This document shows, piece after piece, positions 1 to 10,482 of a stretch of DNA of 64,000 nucleotides. Numbering within the stretch: the stretch's first letter is position 1; each line of letters starts with the position of its first letter. The notes beneath the pieces were generated by a model. It saw only the letters and a program-made list of their open reading frames with translations. It had not been told where the DNA came from and did not search any database. This stretch comes from Pseudohongiella nitratireducens. GTDB lineage: Bacteria > Pseudomonadota > Gammaproteobacteria > Pseudomonadales > Pseudohongiellaceae. The translations under genes were made by a program, and so were the position numbers. The stretch spans positions 1-64,000 of the forward strand of contig NZ_LWHM01000034.1 in NCBI RefSeq assembly GCF_001642735.1, given 5' to 3'.

Positions 1-1999
<1,999 letters not shown>

Positions 2000-2052
2000 G
2001 GAAAGCTCTTACAATATTTTTGAAATTGTTATGATGCTTGTATCGAAACCAC

Positions 2053-2457
2053 TTATTGATAATAGATAGTAAAAGCACTGTTTAACGCTGTATTACTTAC
2101 ATGAATATTAGCCATGCATCCCAAGGCAGAACTATAAGATGTGCTATAGGAAAGTCTTGATGTATCAACCTCTATCATCAATCCTTTTTGAGCTGCATTT
2201 ACCAGGCTAGTGTAAAGTGCTATAGCGGCAGCTTGTGCATCATTAGAGTTCAACGAACCAGCACTATGCCAAACCGTATCACTACTTACAGATCCGCAAG
2301 TAACTGGAGTACTTAGTACAACTTTTACAGACATCGCGTTGCCTGAATATTGAATTGGAGAAACTGCAACAATGCTTGCTGTCTCTATTGTGCTCTGCGC
2401 ATTTGCATAATTTATTGACAAACAAATCAATAGTGCCATGTATCTCATACATTTCAT
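2053..2457 (-). CDS. Small secreted protein of unknown function
   Basis: This is a 134-residue protein with a Sec signal peptide (MKCMRYMALLICLSINYANA, cleavage probably after ANA). The mature domain is about 110 residues and Ser/Thr-rich, with two cysteines (TCGSVS and LGCMAN) that could form a disulfide. I chose the ATG at 2457 because AAGGAG precedes it by about nine bases; an ATG nine codons upstream has no such site. It lies 53 nt upstream of the SpvB-like gene on the same strand, so the two probably form a transcription unit. I recognise no family. A role with the large surface protein is only an inference from position. Confidence 0.65.
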   Translation of the reverse strand: MKCMRYMALLICLSINYANAQSTIETASIVAVSPIQYSGNAMSVKVVLSTPVTCGSVSSDTVWHSAGSLNSNDAQAAAIALYTSLVNAAQKGLMIEVDTSRLSYSTSYSSALGCMANIHVSNTALNSAFTIYYQ

Positions 2458-2484
2458 TATTTTCAACTCCTTTATAATATTCAT

Positions 2485-3089
2485 CAGTAATAGATCATTG
2501 GATCATATATCTTATTAATGGATATATCACATATCGTCATCATCTCTATTTTTTTACTGAATTTAATTATCAATCTGTGACATACTCCTTGTTTTTAAGC
2601 GGAATAGACTTTTGGCTAATTGACAACACAGCCAAACGAACGAATCTAACTTGATCAGTTATACCCATAATTAGATGAAGGTGTAACAGGGAACAAATCA
2701 TTGCGTATGGATTCAATTTCTCCATCATAATTACATTAGGAAATTAAGGGATACGTGTTTCTTATGTACAGATTGCGAGAATGGCAAGTGGAACAGTCTG
2801 AACAGATATAAATTATGTACTAAGCGAACGTCAAAAGATTGAATCTGACTTGCATTCGGAAGACATCATTAATGAATAGAAACGGTAATCGGTCCCGTAG
2901 TTCGGGAAAAGTTCAGAGATCGGTTTGAGAAAAGACCTTTCCGATCTTGCACTTAAGAAATATATCGAAACGATAGTCAGTGAGACGGTTCAGTATTCGA
3001 TCGGTTTCGACATTTGCATAAACCGAAAGCAAGGAAAAGATCTAGAAATTCATTGAGTTAGTAAACCGCAGTTAACGACTTTGATTTGC
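2485..3089. other. AT-rich intergenic DNA with no supportable gene
   Basis: About 600 nt between the small secreted protein and the truncated tRNA-Leu. No open frame with a plausible start and ribosome site is seen on either strand. The base composition is clearly more AT-rich than the core genes to the right. It probably contains the promoter of the minus-strand pair 2457-1172 and decayed island DNA. Confidence 0.5.
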
Positions 3090-3128
3090 TTTTAAGTCCC
3101 TTGCGTCTACCAATTTCGCCACCCGGGC
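3090..3128 (-). pseudogene. 5' half of a tRNA-Leu(UAA) gene, broken at the anticodon loop
   Basis: Read on the minus strand from 3128, the sequence matches the first 39 bases of bacterial tRNA-Leu(UAA): acceptor strand GCCCGGG, D arm GGCGAAATTGGTAGACGC, anticodon-stem strand AGGGA and loop CTTAAAA with anticodon TAA. From 3089 on, the expected TCCCT strand, variable arm, T arm and CCA end are all absent. A -10 box with a GC-rich discriminator sits just upstream, so this looks like a real tRNA promoter and gene cut at the 3' edge of the anticodon loop, a common recombination point for tRNA-targeting integrases. Confidence 0.82.
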
Positions 3129-3165
3129 CGGGAGGGAAAGCCCCGCTATGCTGCGGAGGACGCGC

Positions 3166-3171
3166 ATTATA
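3166..3171 (-). promoter_or_regulatory. -10 box of the broken tRNA-Leu gene
   Basis: TATAAT on the minus strand is followed at once by GCGCGTCC, the GC-rich discriminator typical of stringently controlled stable-RNA promoters. It lies about 37 nt upstream of the tRNA 5' end. The -35 region is weak and I do not assign it. Confidence 0.5.
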
Positions 3172-3324
3172 TATCAACAAAAAGGAAATTCATAACCTTT
3201 TGCTTATCATGGTGTTATGACTGCATACTAGTCTTGATTTATGACACTGAATAGTATCCACTGAAGTGCAAGTTATGAAACATAAAAAATTTCGTAAACC
3301 TAATTATCAATCAAGGAGATCTTT

Positions 3325-3483
3325 ATGGATTTTTTGAGAGTGTTGCTTTCAATATTAGTACCTCCCTTGGGTGTTTTTCTACAAGTCGGGTTGGGCGGTG
3401 CCTTCTGGCTTAATATTCTGCTGACACTATGCGGCTATATACCTGGTATCGTTCATGCCGTGTGGATTATTGCTAGACGCTAG
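3325..3483 (+). CDS. Pmp3/YqaE-family membrane proteolipid (UPF0057)
   Basis: This 52-residue protein has the Pmp3 signature: MDFLRVLLSILVPPLGVFLQ, then a glycine-rich turn, a second hydrophobic helix and the ending CGYIPGIVHAVWIIARR. The family forms tiny two-helix inner-membrane proteins linked in yeast and plants to salt tolerance and membrane potential. E. coli YqaE is the bacterial counterpart. A strong ribosome site (AAGGAGAT, 3313-3320) lies four bases before the ATG. It stands alone between the tRNA remnant and the convergent mscS gene. It is short, but the family match is clear. Confidence 0.9.
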   Translation: MDFLRVLLSILVPPLGVFLQVGLGGAFWLNILLTLCGYIPGIVHAVWIIARR

Positions 3484-3587
3484 CCAGCGTGAGCAACTCT
3501 TTATACCAAAGAGAACGGTGTATCCGAATTAATACTTACTTACCATACATATAACACCATTGAAAACTCAGGAGTAGCTGATTACTG

Positions 3588-4997
3588 TTACTCCACCGGG
3601 CGCTGCGGATCCAGCAAGTCATCGTCATGCTTCTGGGCTCGCTCGTCATTCACCATCGCTTCCAGGTGAGTATCAGGGCTCACATCCAGCAATTTGTCAG
3701 CCGCAACAGCACGGTCTGAATCGATCATCTGACGCTTGCTACCCATCTCAGCTACGGCGGACTGACCGCGGTTGCTGTGATGCATGTCGTTTTTGTTAAC
3801 GGAATCATTGCTACCCGCTTCCAATGCAGTAGCAATCGGATCCGTGTTATCAAAACGCAGGCGGTAAATCGGTTCTGGCATGGTGAAACCTTGTTCATCC
3901 AGCATACTGGTGACAACTCGAATAGCCAGACTGCGCGCGCGACCAAAGTTGGTTTTTTCCTGGTCGATCCAGCCCGTAAAACAGAGCACGATATTGGAAT
4001 CACCCACCGTTTGAATCAGAGCATTGGGTTCCGGTTCGGTGAGGATAAATGACAGCGCTTTAATCGCATCCGTACCAACTTTCATGGCCGCAACCGGATC
4101 ATCTGCGGCATCGACGCCCAGTTCAAAGGCAAAGCGACGTTGCGGATTGCTGCTGTAGTTGAGGATGACAGCCTTGAACACCGTCGAATTGGGGATGCGC
4201 AACTGGTTACCATCCAGGGTCATCAGCACAGTGGCGCGGGAAGTGAGCCGAACCACCTTGCCTTCGTGCTCGTTAATCACCACATGATCATTGGCGCGAA
4301 AGGGCTGACGCAGGCTGAGCATGATGCTCGATATATAGTTTTCGATGGTATCACGCACAGCGAAGCCGATCGCCAGACCAACAACACCGGCACTACCGAG
4401 GATGGTCGCCATCAGCGTCGTCGCCCCCATCAAGCTAAGCGCAACGATCAGTCCTAGCATGATCGCTATGGTGCGAACGGTTTGCGCCACTAGTTCCGAT
4501 AAAAAGGCATTTGGAGTCAAACGTTGCCATAAGGCAGACCACCGTGCCAGTGCATAGCCAAGATAGACAATCACAGCAAAAATCAGCAGTGCGATGGCGA
4601 ACAGTGGCAACGCCCTCAACCACTGCATCACATTGTTTTCCAGTTGCTGCAACAACGGTGACAGGTTGCCCTGAACATCCAGTCGACGCTGAATGCCGTC
4701 ATCCACCAGAATCACACCAGGCAACTGCTCGGCCAGTGACAAGGCACGCTCCGCCTGGGTTTCATTGGAGACCGCCCCGGATAGCAGCACCACACCATCA
4801 CGGACATCCACTTCAACCGCTGACAAGGGCTCAAGTACCTCATAGATACCCGTCAGCCGTTGCCGGATTTGCGTATCCGTCTCAGCCTGTGTCTCTTGTT
4901 CCGGTGGCTGTGCTTGCAACTGCCATGGCAGCAACAGCATCATTAACAGCGACAAAATCCCAATGCATAACCCACGGTGCAACTGTCTGGTTTTCAC
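3588..4997 (-). CDS. Mechanosensitive channel, MscS family, with N-terminal BON domain
   Basis: Inner-membrane channel expected to open on hypo-osmotic stress. A signal sequence (residues 1-29) is followed by a periplasmic BON domain (about 42-106), then membrane helices near 130-152 and 173-195. The pore helix is Gly/Ala-rich (GSAGVVGLAIGFAVRDTIEN, about 201-220), and the MscS beta domain begins near 235. The BON fusion suggests attachment to membrane or peptidoglycan. Residues after about 385 form a hydrophilic, probably disordered tail. The GTG start overlaps the stop of the upstream hydrolase gene (GTGA), so the two are translationally coupled. Confidence 0.9.
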   Translation of the reverse strand: MKTRQLHRGLCIGILSLLMMLLLPWQLQAQPPEQETQAETDTQIRQRLTGIYEVLEPLSAVEVDVRDGVVLLSGAVSNETQAERALSLAEQLPGVILVDDGIQRRLDVQGNLSPLLQQLENNVMQWLRALPLFAIALLIFAVIVYLGYALARWSALWQRLTPNAFLSELVAQTVRTIAIMLGLIVALSLMGATTLMATILGSAGVVGLAIGFAVRDTIENYISSIMLSLRQPFRANDHVVINEHEGKVVRLTSRATVLMTLDGNQLRIPNSTVFKAVILNYSSNPQRRFAFELGVDAADDPVAAMKVGTDAIKALSFILTEPEPNALIQTVGDSNIVLCFTGWIDQEKTNFGRARSLAIRVVTSMLDEQGFTMPEPIYRLRFDNTDPIATALEAGSNDSVNKNDMHHSNRGQSAVAEMGSKRQMIDSDRAVAADKLLDVSPDTHLEAMVNDERAQKHDDDLLDPQRPVE

Positions 4998-5914
4998 TGT
5001 GAAACCACCACATTCAAATGTTCATAGATGATGCCAGCCACTGCTGCCACCACCGGGTTTACGGCAGCCTGCACGGTATCAAAATCATCAGATACTTCTG
5101 ATTCGGCGAAGATGGCAACGGCCACCTCATTCTCGGGCCACAGCAGATAGCCCAGGTCGTGGGTGACGGAAGCATTCTCACCGGTTTTATGGGCAATGGG
5201 CATACCTTCGGGAACACCGGCAGCAATTTTTGTTGTCACCGTTTGCGCCGACATCCAGGCAATGATTTGACGTCGTGACTGCGATGTCAGAAATGAATCG
5301 TTATAAATCTGCTTGAGCAGTTGGATGGTATCTTCGGCATTGATGTAGTTCTGTTTTTGCGGAGGCATCGGCGACTCGAACATCTTGCGGCCAAACTGCA
5401 TGGTCTCCAGCTCCAGTTCATCCGCCAGTGCCTGCATGGCCTCATAGCCAACCACGTCTACCAGTACGTTGGTCGCTGTGTTGTCGCTAATAGTAACGGT
5501 CAGCTCTGCCAGCCTGCCCAGCGTCACCTCATTCGGCACCGGCTCATTCTGGATCTCGCCATACCCGCCGACAATGTCGCTCTGTTCAACAGTGGCTGTG
5601 TCTTCAAGCGACAGGGTTCCGGCATCCACCTGTTGCATCAACGTAGCAATCAACAACATCTTTATCGTCGATGCAGGCGGGTAGGATTCGGGTGACCCTA
5701 CGAAAGTCATGCGACCCTCCTGGGTTCCAGCCAGTCCAGCCACTCCGATTGACAGCCGGATATTTTCTTCCCTTGCCTCAGCTACTTTGGCCTCCAGTGC
5801 CCGAGCCATCACCTGCCAGGCGTCAGTTTGCTGGGCAGATGCACTGGCCGAAAAAATCAGCAGCGCTGCTGTAGCGAGTAACCTGCGAACCGATAAATCA
5901 ATTGTGAAGATCAT
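4994..5914 (-). CDS. Class A beta-lactamase-like serine hydrolase, periplasmic
   Basis: A signal peptide (about 1-28, ending ASASA) precedes a class A penicillin-recognising fold. The nucleophile motif is S82-T-I-K85, the SDN motif is 143-145 and the KTG motif is 243-245. The omega-loop signature ExxLN is not recognisable; a Glu in MFESP (residue 180) is the only candidate for the deacylation base. It may therefore be a slow hydrolase or DD-peptidase relative rather than a true beta-lactamase. AAGGAG lies eight bases before the ATG. It is the first gene of a pair with the BON-MscS channel, hinting at a cell-wall or turgor role rather than antibiotic resistance. Confidence 0.82.
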   Translation of the reverse strand: MIFTIDLSVRRLLATAALLIFSASASAQQTDAWQVMARALEAKVAEAREENIRLSIGVAGLAGTQEGRMTFVGSPESYPPASTIKMLLIATLMQQVDAGTLSLEDTATVEQSDIVGGYGEIQNEPVPNEVTLGRLAELTVTISDNTATNVLVDVVGYEAMQALADELELETMQFGRKMFESPMPPQKQNYINAEDTIQLLKQIYNDSFLTSQSRRQIIAWMSAQTVTTKIAAGVPEGMPIAHKTGENASVTHDLGYLLWPENEVAVAIFAESEVSDDFDTVQAAVNPVVAAVAGIIYEHLNVVVSQ

Positions 5915-5976
5915 GTCAGCATTCTCCTTGCAAAGATTATCGTGCTATAGAGGTTCCGTACGATAGAGGCTCCTGG

Positions 5977-7125
5977 TCAGGCACGAGTCTCAATAATACG
6001 CACCCAGTAAGGGGGCACACTCAGTTGCGCTGCGGCGAGTTTGATACACACCAGCAACGGTACGGCGAGCAGCACGCCAACCATTCCCCACAACCAGGCC
6101 CAGAAAATCAGCCAGATCATTAATACCAGAGGATTCAGGCGCATGTGCTTTCCCATCACCGTGGGTGTGATGAACTGTGCTTCAATGCCATTCAGAATAA
6201 AATAGATCAGCACCGGCAAAAAGGCGGCTCCGGTCACGCCGAACTGGGCCAGCCCTGCCAGTGACAGTATCGTCAGGCCAATCAACATGCCAATGTACGG
6301 GGCGAAATTCAGCACGCCAGCCAGCACCCCCCAGAGTATGGCATCCTCCATCCCCAACAAGGTCAGGGCACCGGCCACTGACAACCCTAACAGTGCATTG
6401 ATGGCACTCAGAGAAAGAATGAACCGTGACAGTTCCACCTGGACGGTAGCCACGACGCCTCTGGCTTCATCCCTGTCGGTAATTTGTGGCAGATTGTTGA
6501 CTGCGGCCTCAAATAGCCGTGGCCCAAACACCAGCAGAAAAATGGTCAGCGTCAGACAGGTAACCAGCTGCGCCAGAAGCACAGGTGCCGCAGCGAACAC
6601 ATAAAGACCAAGCTCTATGCCACCGCGTGTCACCCCTTCCATCAACGGGCTGGGTTCCTGGCTTTCGACCGCAGGCTCTTCCGGCTCTCCCCCGAACAGG
6701 CTGGCAAAAAAGCCCTCGGCATCCTGTGCGGCATCGTCTGCAGTTTCCTGACCGCCACCCCAGGTGGTCTGAAATGCCTGTATCTGCTCATTCAGGCGCT
6801 CTGATAATTCTGGCGTACGCTCAACCCAACGCTGGACCGGATCACGTAGTTCTGTAAACAGAAAAACCAGGGGCCCTATTATCAGTACCAGCAAAATCAC
6901 GGCTGAGAGGAATCGTGGCACCATATAACGTCTTAGCCACGAAACCAGTGGACCAAGCAGCAGTGTCAGCATCAATGCAATGACAATAGGGACAATCAGT
7001 GTTTTGGCGAAGTAAAGTGTGTAAAGCACGGCCAGTGCCAGTATGCCCTGTAGCACACGATAGGTGGGCCGGGCCGATGTTGCGGGTGCAGGCTTGTCAG
7101 TCCCTGATTGACGATTCACGTCCAC
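5977..7125 (-). CDS. AI-2E/PerM family permease
   Basis: A 382-residue polytopic membrane protein of the UPF0118/PerM family. The N-terminus has two hydrophobic segments around a central LLGPLVSWLRR. A soluble region follows (about 85-165, carrying an acidic low-complexity insertion near TADDAAQDAEGFFA). Then comes a C-terminal membrane bundle with the family motifs APYIGMLIGL and NPLVLMIWLIFWAWLWGMVG. Members include the E. coli AI-2 exporter YdgG/TqsA and Na/H-antiport-like proteins, so the substrate here is unknown. The GTG start is supported by GGAG eleven bases upstream. It lies 62 nt upstream of the hydrolase-MscS pair and may share a transcript. Confidence 0.88.
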   Translation of the reverse strand: MDVNRQSGTDKPAPATSARPTYRVLQGILALAVLYTLYFAKTLIVPIVIALMLTLLLGPLVSWLRRYMVPRFLSAVILLVLIIGPLVFLFTELRDPVQRWVERTPELSERLNEQIQAFQTTWGGGQETADDAAQDAEGFFASLFGGEPEEPAVESQEPSPLMEGVTRGGIELGLYVFAAAPVLLAQLVTCLTLTIFLLVFGPRLFEAAVNNLPQITDRDEARGVVATVQVELSRFILSLSAINALLGLSVAGALTLLGMEDAILWGVLAGVLNFAPYIGMLIGLTILSLAGLAQFGVTGAAFLPVLIYFILNGIEAQFITPTVMGKHMRLNPLVLMIWLIFWAWLWGMVGVLLAVPLLVCIKLAAAQLSVPPYWVRIIETRA

Positions 7126-7178
7126 GTACTATCTCCCATGATTCTGTATTATTTCTGTTATTTATAAAATGATACCTG

Positions 7179-7778
7179 TCACATGCTCAGCGCAATAAGA
7201 AAATAACTGAGACCGGTAATGACAAATGCCACTAATGCAACCAAGCCATCCCGGGCGATCAGCGCAAGACCAAATGCTGTTAGCACCACACCTGCCGCAT
7301 TGGCGCTGAAAGGTACAAACTCCATCACCGGCATCGACATGGCAACGGCGATGCAAACCGCAGCAATAACATGTTTCGCCGTGCCGTTTACAAAAGCGCT
7401 ATAGCGAGCCTTGAGCATCTTGTCCACAAACCGGGCCGGGGAACGCATCCACTGAACGGCTTTTTCCAGGTGTGAACCTTTCACTGTCCGATTCAATAAC
7501 CAGCGCGGCAGCCAGAAATGCTCCATGCCAAACAGTAATTGTCCGGCGATCAAAAAGACAAACACGCCGATAACGGTCGGGACACCCGGAACATCACCAA
7601 TGACCGGTGCCAGTGTGAGCAACCCGGCCAGCAATAATAAGGAACCAAAAGAACGGCGCCCCACCATATCCATTAGGTCATCGAGAGAGACCTCATTTTT
7701 TTCGGCGGCATCGGAGAAATTGTCCAGCAGCCCGTCCAGGCTATCTGGCGCATCACTGCCCTTTTTTGAATCTTCCAT
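7179..7778 (-). CDS. ExoD family membrane protein
   Basis: A 199-residue protein of the exopolysaccharide-synthesis ExoD family, named from a Rhizobium gene that affects exopolysaccharide and alkali tolerance; the biochemical activity is unknown. The visible family pattern is an N-terminal acidic helix (VSLDDLMDMVGRRSFGSLLL), hydrophobic segments with LTLAPVIGDVPGVPT, a short basic central helix (LPRWLLNRTV) and three C-terminal membrane segments. The length is normal. It lies 53 nt upstream of the AI-2E permease on the same strand. Confidence 0.88.
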   Translation of the reverse strand: MEDSKKGSDAPDSLDGLLDNFSDAAEKNEVSLDDLMDMVGRRSFGSLLLLAGLLTLAPVIGDVPGVPTVIGVFVFLIAGQLLFGMEHFWLPRWLLNRTVKGSHLEKAVQWMRSPARFVDKMLKARYSAFVNGTAKHVIAAVCIAVAMSMPVMEFVPFSANAAGVVLTAFGLALIARDGLVALVAFVITGLSYFLIALSM

Positions 7779-7791
7779 AAAGCGGGCCTCG

Positions 7792-8055
7792 TTACATTCG
7801 CTGTAAGGCTCTGGAGGCGATTCGCCGGACTCGCATGGCCAATAGGGTTGCGGAAATACTTCTTGTCACGACATTGCGAAAAGGTATTCGGGCCAGCATG
7901 ACACCAAAAGCCAGGCCTGCTCCGGGGAACAACCACTGCTTATGCTTCATGATAATGGCCAGCGGGCGCCGGGATGTGACAGAAGCTTGTGTCAGCCGGG
8001 CAGAAAGTTCTACCTCTAACCTTTCAATCCGGCGAATCTGGTCGTTGCGGTTCAC
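7792..8055 (-). CDS. YqjK-like small basic membrane protein
   Basis: An 87-residue protein with an N-terminal coiled coil (NRNDQIRRIERLEVELSARL), a short hydrophobic stretch near LFPGAGLAFGVML, and a basic C-terminus. I chose the GTG at 8055 because GGAGGG stands eight bases upstream; the longer frame to 8079 has no ribosome site. Position is the main evidence for the name: it is third in a yqjD-yqjE-yqjK arrangement as in E. coli, and it overlaps the end of the yqjE-like gene by 32 nt. The function of the family is unknown. Confidence 0.6.
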   Translation of the reverse strand: MNRNDQIRRIERLEVELSARLTQASVTSRRPLAIIMKHKQWLFPGAGLAFGVMLARIPFRNVVTRSISATLLAMRVRRIASRALQRM

Positions 8056-8440
8056 GTCGCAATCCCTCCGTGATAACACCGATATACTTGCGGGTCGCGG
8101 GCAGACTCATGCGTTTTCGGTAACGACGCAATTGTCTGCGAATAACCAGCAGGATACCAACATGCAAAAGAAAGAATCCGGCGAATCCGCCGCCCAGTGA
8201 ACCGCTCAAGGCATACACAGCCCATGAAAACAATACGGCAAAGCCCAGCCAGGCCAGTAAGACCAGCGGTAACACCAGCAGGCATAACAGTAAAAAACGG
8301 CGCAGGTCACTGGAAGCGAGTCGCAGTTCTGCGGCCAGCAGACGCAGCAACGCTGCACCCGCTTCACGCAGATCTGTCAGCCAGCGTAACCAGGCGTCGA
8401 TTTCAGACTGTCGTCGTAATCGCGCCGGGTCTTCACTCAT
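8024..8440 (-). CDS. YqjE-like phage-holin-superfamily membrane protein
   Basis: A 138-residue protein with two long hydrophobic helices in the middle (FLLLCLLVLPLVLLAWLGFA and GFAGFFLLHVGILLVI). They are flanked by an N-terminal amphipathic helix (RQSEIDAWLRWLTDLREAG) and a basic tail. This is the DUF1469/holin-X layout of E. coli YqjE. Despite the superfamily name there is no prophage context. Its ATG overlaps the stop of the yqjD-like gene (ATGA), so the genes are coupled. E. coli homologues sit in the inner membrane and are stress-induced. Confidence 0.78.
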   Translation of the reverse strand: MSEDPARLRRQSEIDAWLRWLTDLREAGAALLRLLAAELRLASSDLRRFLLLCLLVLPLVLLAWLGFAVLFSWAVYALSGSLGGGFAGFFLLHVGILLVIRRQLRRYRKRMSLPATRKYIGVITEGLRREPQRPDSPD

Positions 8441-8730
8441 GATTTAGACAATATCTTCGACAGGAGAAAACCGCCCAGCACAGCCAGTCCAATGGTCTGC
8501 AGGGGTTTTTCTTGCAAGTATTCGCTCAGCTCATCGCTGTACTCACCAGCACGGGCTTTGCCCTGCTCCAGTCGCTGCAAGGCTTCGTCACGAAGATCCA
8601 GCCCGGCTTCTTCAGCCGCAGCTCGAAAGTGTCCACGAGCTTCAATCAGTTTATCCAGTGCTTCCATTGCCGACTGTTTTGTAGCGTCCAGCTCACTGGT
8701 GGTCTTCGCTGTCTTGTTCGTCGTAGCCAT
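8437..8730 (-). CDS. ElaB/YqjD-family (DUF883) membrane-anchored ribosome-associated protein
   Basis: A 97-residue protein with a long charged helix (about 15-75) and a single C-terminal membrane anchor with small-residue spacing (GLAVLGGFLLSKIL). E. coli YqjD and ElaB are tail-anchored proteins that bind stationary-phase ribosomes at the membrane; that role is known for the family and inferred here. AAGGAGA lies six bases before the ATG. It is first of the three-gene yqjDEK-like unit. Its promoter should lie in 8731-8959, where I see no other gene. Confidence 0.82.
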   Translation of the reverse strand: MATTNKTAKTTSELDATKQSAMEALDKLIEARGHFRAAAEEAGLDLRDEALQRLEQGKARAGEYSDELSEYLQEKPLQTIGLAVLGGFLLSKILSKS

Positions 8731-8959
8731 TGTACTTCTCCTTCACTAACAATGTGTTTCAGAAGGCCGGGCCTTTCACCTCATCCCTATACTGCTTCCC
8801 TGGACAAGAGGCCCTGCACCGGAAATTGAGCACCACAGCTGACTGTTATACATCCAGGCTGCTTATTTATTCCAACAGAATCTCATAACAATCGCAACTG
8901 GCTCTCAATAATAAGAACGAATGTAACGAATTGATATTCCTGTCACAAAACTAATGCGC

Positions 8960-10228
8960 TCAGCAATGGAAGTAAGTTTGGGTGCCATGCGCCTCAATTG
9001 CCTCGGAAAGCCGTTCAAGACCATGAACGTATGCGGCAGTGCGCAAAGAGATCTCTTTTTGCTTGCTCAGGCTCCAGACATGCATGGCCTCTTCCTGGAT
9101 AATTTGCTTCAACCGCTGACGGACTTCGCTCTCGGTCCAATAGAACCCCTGGCGGTTCTGCACCCATTCAAAATAAGACACCGTGACGCCACCGGCATTG
9201 GCCAGGATATCCGGAACCACGGTAATACCCCGACGCTCCAGCACGGCATTACCATCGGCGGTTACAGGGCCATTTGCCAATTCCAGGATGACCCTGGCAT
9301 CAAGGCACTTGGCAATGCTTTCGGTAATCTGATCCTCCAATGCAGCCGGCACCAGTAATTCACAGGATTTGCAAAGCAGCGCGTCGTTGTCCACCACTTC
9401 AACGTTATCCCGACCTTCAGCGTACTTGCTGACCTCGCCCTTCTCTTCCTTGCAGGCTTTCACGGCTTTGGGGTCCAGCCCTTCCGGGTCGTAAACTCCG
9501 CCCCGGGAGTCGGAAATACCCACGACTTTCCAGCCATCTTCATGGAGCAGACAGGCAAAATGATAACCTGCGTTACCATAACCCTGGACCACTGCTCGGC
9601 GCTCACTGCCGTTATCCAGTCCAAGCTCTTTTTGCAGGTGTTTCAGTACATAGAAACCGCCTCGTGAAGTGGCATCGTCGCGCCCTTTTGAGCCACCCAA
9701 TGCAATCGGTTTGCCGGTAATCACCCCGGGACAGGGGTAGTCCACCAGTGAACTATACTCATCCGCCATCCAGCCCATGATCATGGCATTGGTGTAAACA
9801 TCGGGCGCGGGAATGTCTCGCTCAGGGCCGATCATCTGGGCAAAAGCCTGCACATAGGCACGTGAGAGCCTTTCAAGCTCTGTTTTGGACAACTTGCGAG
9901 GGTCAACGCGAATCGCACCTTTACCACCGCCAAACGGCACACCAGCGACCGCACATTTGAACGTCATCCAGAATGCCAGGGTGACCACCTCATCCTGAGT
10001 CGCCTCGGGGTGAAAACGTATCCCCCCTTTGGTGGGTCCGCGCGTATCGTCATACCGGCAACGCCAGGCCCGGAATGAACGCCGGGACCCGTCATCCATG
10101 CGCACGAAAAGACGGGCGCTCATGACTTCCTTGGGATACTGCAGTTTCTCCAGCACTTCCGGGTGAACCTTGGTGTACTTGGCGGCGCCGTCCAGGTGAC
10201 TTAGTGCGCCTTTGAGCATGTCTTCCAC
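8960..10228 (-). CDS. Glutamate dehydrogenase (Glu/Leu/Phe/Val dehydrogenase family)
   Basis: Catalyses reversible oxidative deamination of glutamate to 2-oxoglutarate and ammonia in the cytoplasm. The N-terminal dimerisation/catalytic domain has DTRGPTKGGIRFHP (about 61-74) and the catalytic-lysine loop GVPFGGGKGAI (about 97-106). The C-terminal Rossmann domain has VQGYGNAG near residue 215. At 422 residues it matches the roughly 420-residue hexameric catabolic type, as in Bacillus RocG, rather than the 447-residue E. coli GdhA. Coenzyme preference cannot be read with confidence. It is transcribed alone on the minus strand. Confidence 0.93.
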   Translation of the reverse strand: MEDMLKGALSHLDGAAKYTKVHPEVLEKLQYPKEVMSARLFVRMDDGSRRSFRAWRCRYDDTRGPTKGGIRFHPEATQDEVVTLAFWMTFKCAVAGVPFGGGKGAIRVDPRKLSKTELERLSRAYVQAFAQMIGPERDIPAPDVYTNAMIMGWMADEYSSLVDYPCPGVITGKPIALGGSKGRDDATSRGGFYVLKHLQKELGLDNGSERRAVVQGYGNAGYHFACLLHEDGWKVVGISDSRGGVYDPEGLDPKAVKACKEEKGEVSKYAEGRDNVEVVDNDALLCKSCELLVPAALEDQITESIAKCLDARVILELANGPVTADGNAVLERRGITVVPDILANAGGVTVSYFEWVQNRQGFYWTESEVRQRLKQIIQEEAMHVWSLSKQKEISLRTAAYVHGLERLSEAIEAHGTQTYFHC

Positions 10229-10386
10229 GATGTCTCCTTTATTTATGTCCCCGCTGTGGGAGCAAAATGTTCATTTTCATACTAATAATAAGGTGAAGCT
10301 TAGTAATCTCATAATTCGTGTTACGAAGCCAACCTACAAGACGGATTTGAAAACTCCTGCCCTATCTGGTCAGCCGGCCAACAATA

Positions 10387-10414
10387 TTGATCAAGTGTGT
10401 ATCGTGTGTATAAT
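10387..10414 (+). promoter_or_regulatory. Sigma-70 promoter of the hic locus
   Basis: TTGATC (10387-10392), a 16-nt spacer and a perfect TATAAT (10409-10414) point toward hicB. Initiation would fall almost on the ATG of the hicA stub at 10420. Confidence 0.6.
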
Positions 10415-10419
10415 TTAAC

Positions 10420-10473
10420 ATGAAAAGCGCAATAATAATCAGCTTACTCAAGGCTGATGGATGGACTAAGTAG
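10420..10473 (+). pseudogene. hicA toxin stub (N-terminal 17 codons)
   Basis: The short frame MKSAIIISLLKADGWTK then stops. It matches the conserved N-terminus of HicA mRNA interferases (M-K-S-x-E-I-I-x-L-L-x-x-D-G-W). The rest of the 60-80-residue toxin is missing, including the catalytic-histidine region (G-S-H-H). It lies immediately upstream of hicB at the normal hicA position, with a consensus promoter just before it. An internal deletion of hicA is the simplest reading. Confidence 0.65.
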
Positions 10474-10482
10474 TGAGAGGGA

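Noticed and set aside
4994-5914. Antibiotic-resistance beta-lactamase
   Set aside because: The three serine-enzyme motifs are present but the deacylating Glu/Asn signature is not recognisable, and the context is a mechanosensitive channel.
8024-8440. Prophage holin gene
   Set aside because: The superfamily name is misleading; the gene lies in a yqjDEK-like unit and no phage genes surround it.
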